Assembly: GCA_902465775.1 (NCBI GenBank)
Contig: CABQOJ010000068.1
Location: forward strand, 1 to 6,783
Length of the DNA: 6,783 nt
Direction of reading: 5' to 3'
From: an uncultured Porphyromonas sp.
GTDB lineage: Bacteria > Bacteroidota > Bacteroidia > Bacteroidales > Porphyromonadaceae
A program made the translations under genes and the position numbers. The notes beneath the pieces are model-generated. The model was given only the letters and a program-made list of their open reading frames with translations, had not been told where the DNA came from and ran no database searches. Of the stretch, positions 6,648-6,783 are shown piece after piece (position 1 is the first letter of the stretch; every line of letters begins with the position of its first letter).

Positions 6648-6783
6648 TTACTCGTCTCGCATCTTGTAGCCGAGCTTCTCCTTGTACTGCTGTATGAGTG
6701 CTTTGTACTGCGGGTTGTCTCGTAGGGCGGCGAGGTCTGTGTCGTCCTCAATGTAGATGAGGTCTTTGTATCCCTTTTCGAGG
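6648..6783 (-). CDS. 3' end of a convergent gene, probably TPR-repeat protein (partial)
   Basis: The last 44 codons and TAA stop of a minus-strand gene that enters from beyond the right edge; the reading frame uses 6782 down to 6648. The peptide contains DLIYIEDDTDLAALRDNP followed by QYKALIQQYKEKLGYKMRDE. The pattern D.DL..LR..P.(F/Y)..L followed by a lysine-rich helix is typical of the final repeat of many tetratricopeptide-repeat proteins, and I infer that class. The rest of the protein is not visible, so its function cannot be named. It converges on hemW with 40 bases between the two stop codons, where no hairpin terminator is evident. Confidence 0.65.
   Translation of the reverse strand, partial: LEKGYKDLIYIEDDTDLAALRDNPQYKALIQQYKEKLGYKMRDE

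Noticed and set aside
6404..6751. 115-codon minus-strand ORF overlapping the hemW end
   Set aside because: It overlaps the conserved HemW C-terminal domain and is in a different register from the TPR-like frame that ends at 6648.

Overview
The window most likely comes from a Porphyromonas-like member of the Bacteroidota. Three things point there: a secreted lysyl-endopeptidase-type protease ending in a type IX secretion (T9SS) C-terminal signal, two TAnnTTTG -7 boxes at sensible distances from start codons, and a Bacteroidota-style HemW. The genus is inferred from gene content and was not tested by database search.

Layout. Positions 1-106 are a leader with a candidate promoter. Positions 107-3034 (+) encode a 975-residue secreted serine protease: signal peptide, propeptide, API/PepK-like catalytic domain, FN3 and jelly-roll-like modules, and a T9SS sorting domain. 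Positions 3035-3895 are an 861-base gap with no convincing gene. It starts with a strong hairpin that is probably a terminator (3131-3170). It then holds a dense repeat cluster: a 21-bp tandem triplet enclosed by inverted arms (3280-3394), and five copies of a roughly 20-bp palindrome with two blocks of 24-bp tandem repeats (3440-3791). A Bacteroidota -7 box at 3863-3870 ends the gap.

Positions 3896-5488 (+) encode a putative lipoprotein of the GHL10 / family 10 glycosidase-like group (relatives: YngK, DigH). After only 3 bases it is followed by hemW (5492-6607, +), a radical-SAM-type heme chaperone. The two are probably co-transcribed. At the right edge, 6648-6783 (-) is the 3' end of a convergent gene, probably TPR-containing.

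Functionally, the protease fits a peptide-using lifestyle, the GHL10 protein suggests work on cell-wall glycan, and HemW suggests heme handling. No link among the three beyond adjacency is visible. The most unusual part is the intergenic repeat cluster. It contains a 136-bp element with 39-bp terminal inverted repeats, two nested copies of the same composite block differing by one 24-bp unit, and palindrome arms with a compensatory base-pair change. It looks like a non-autonomous REP/MITE-type element family. I do not see a complete new multi-gene system here.
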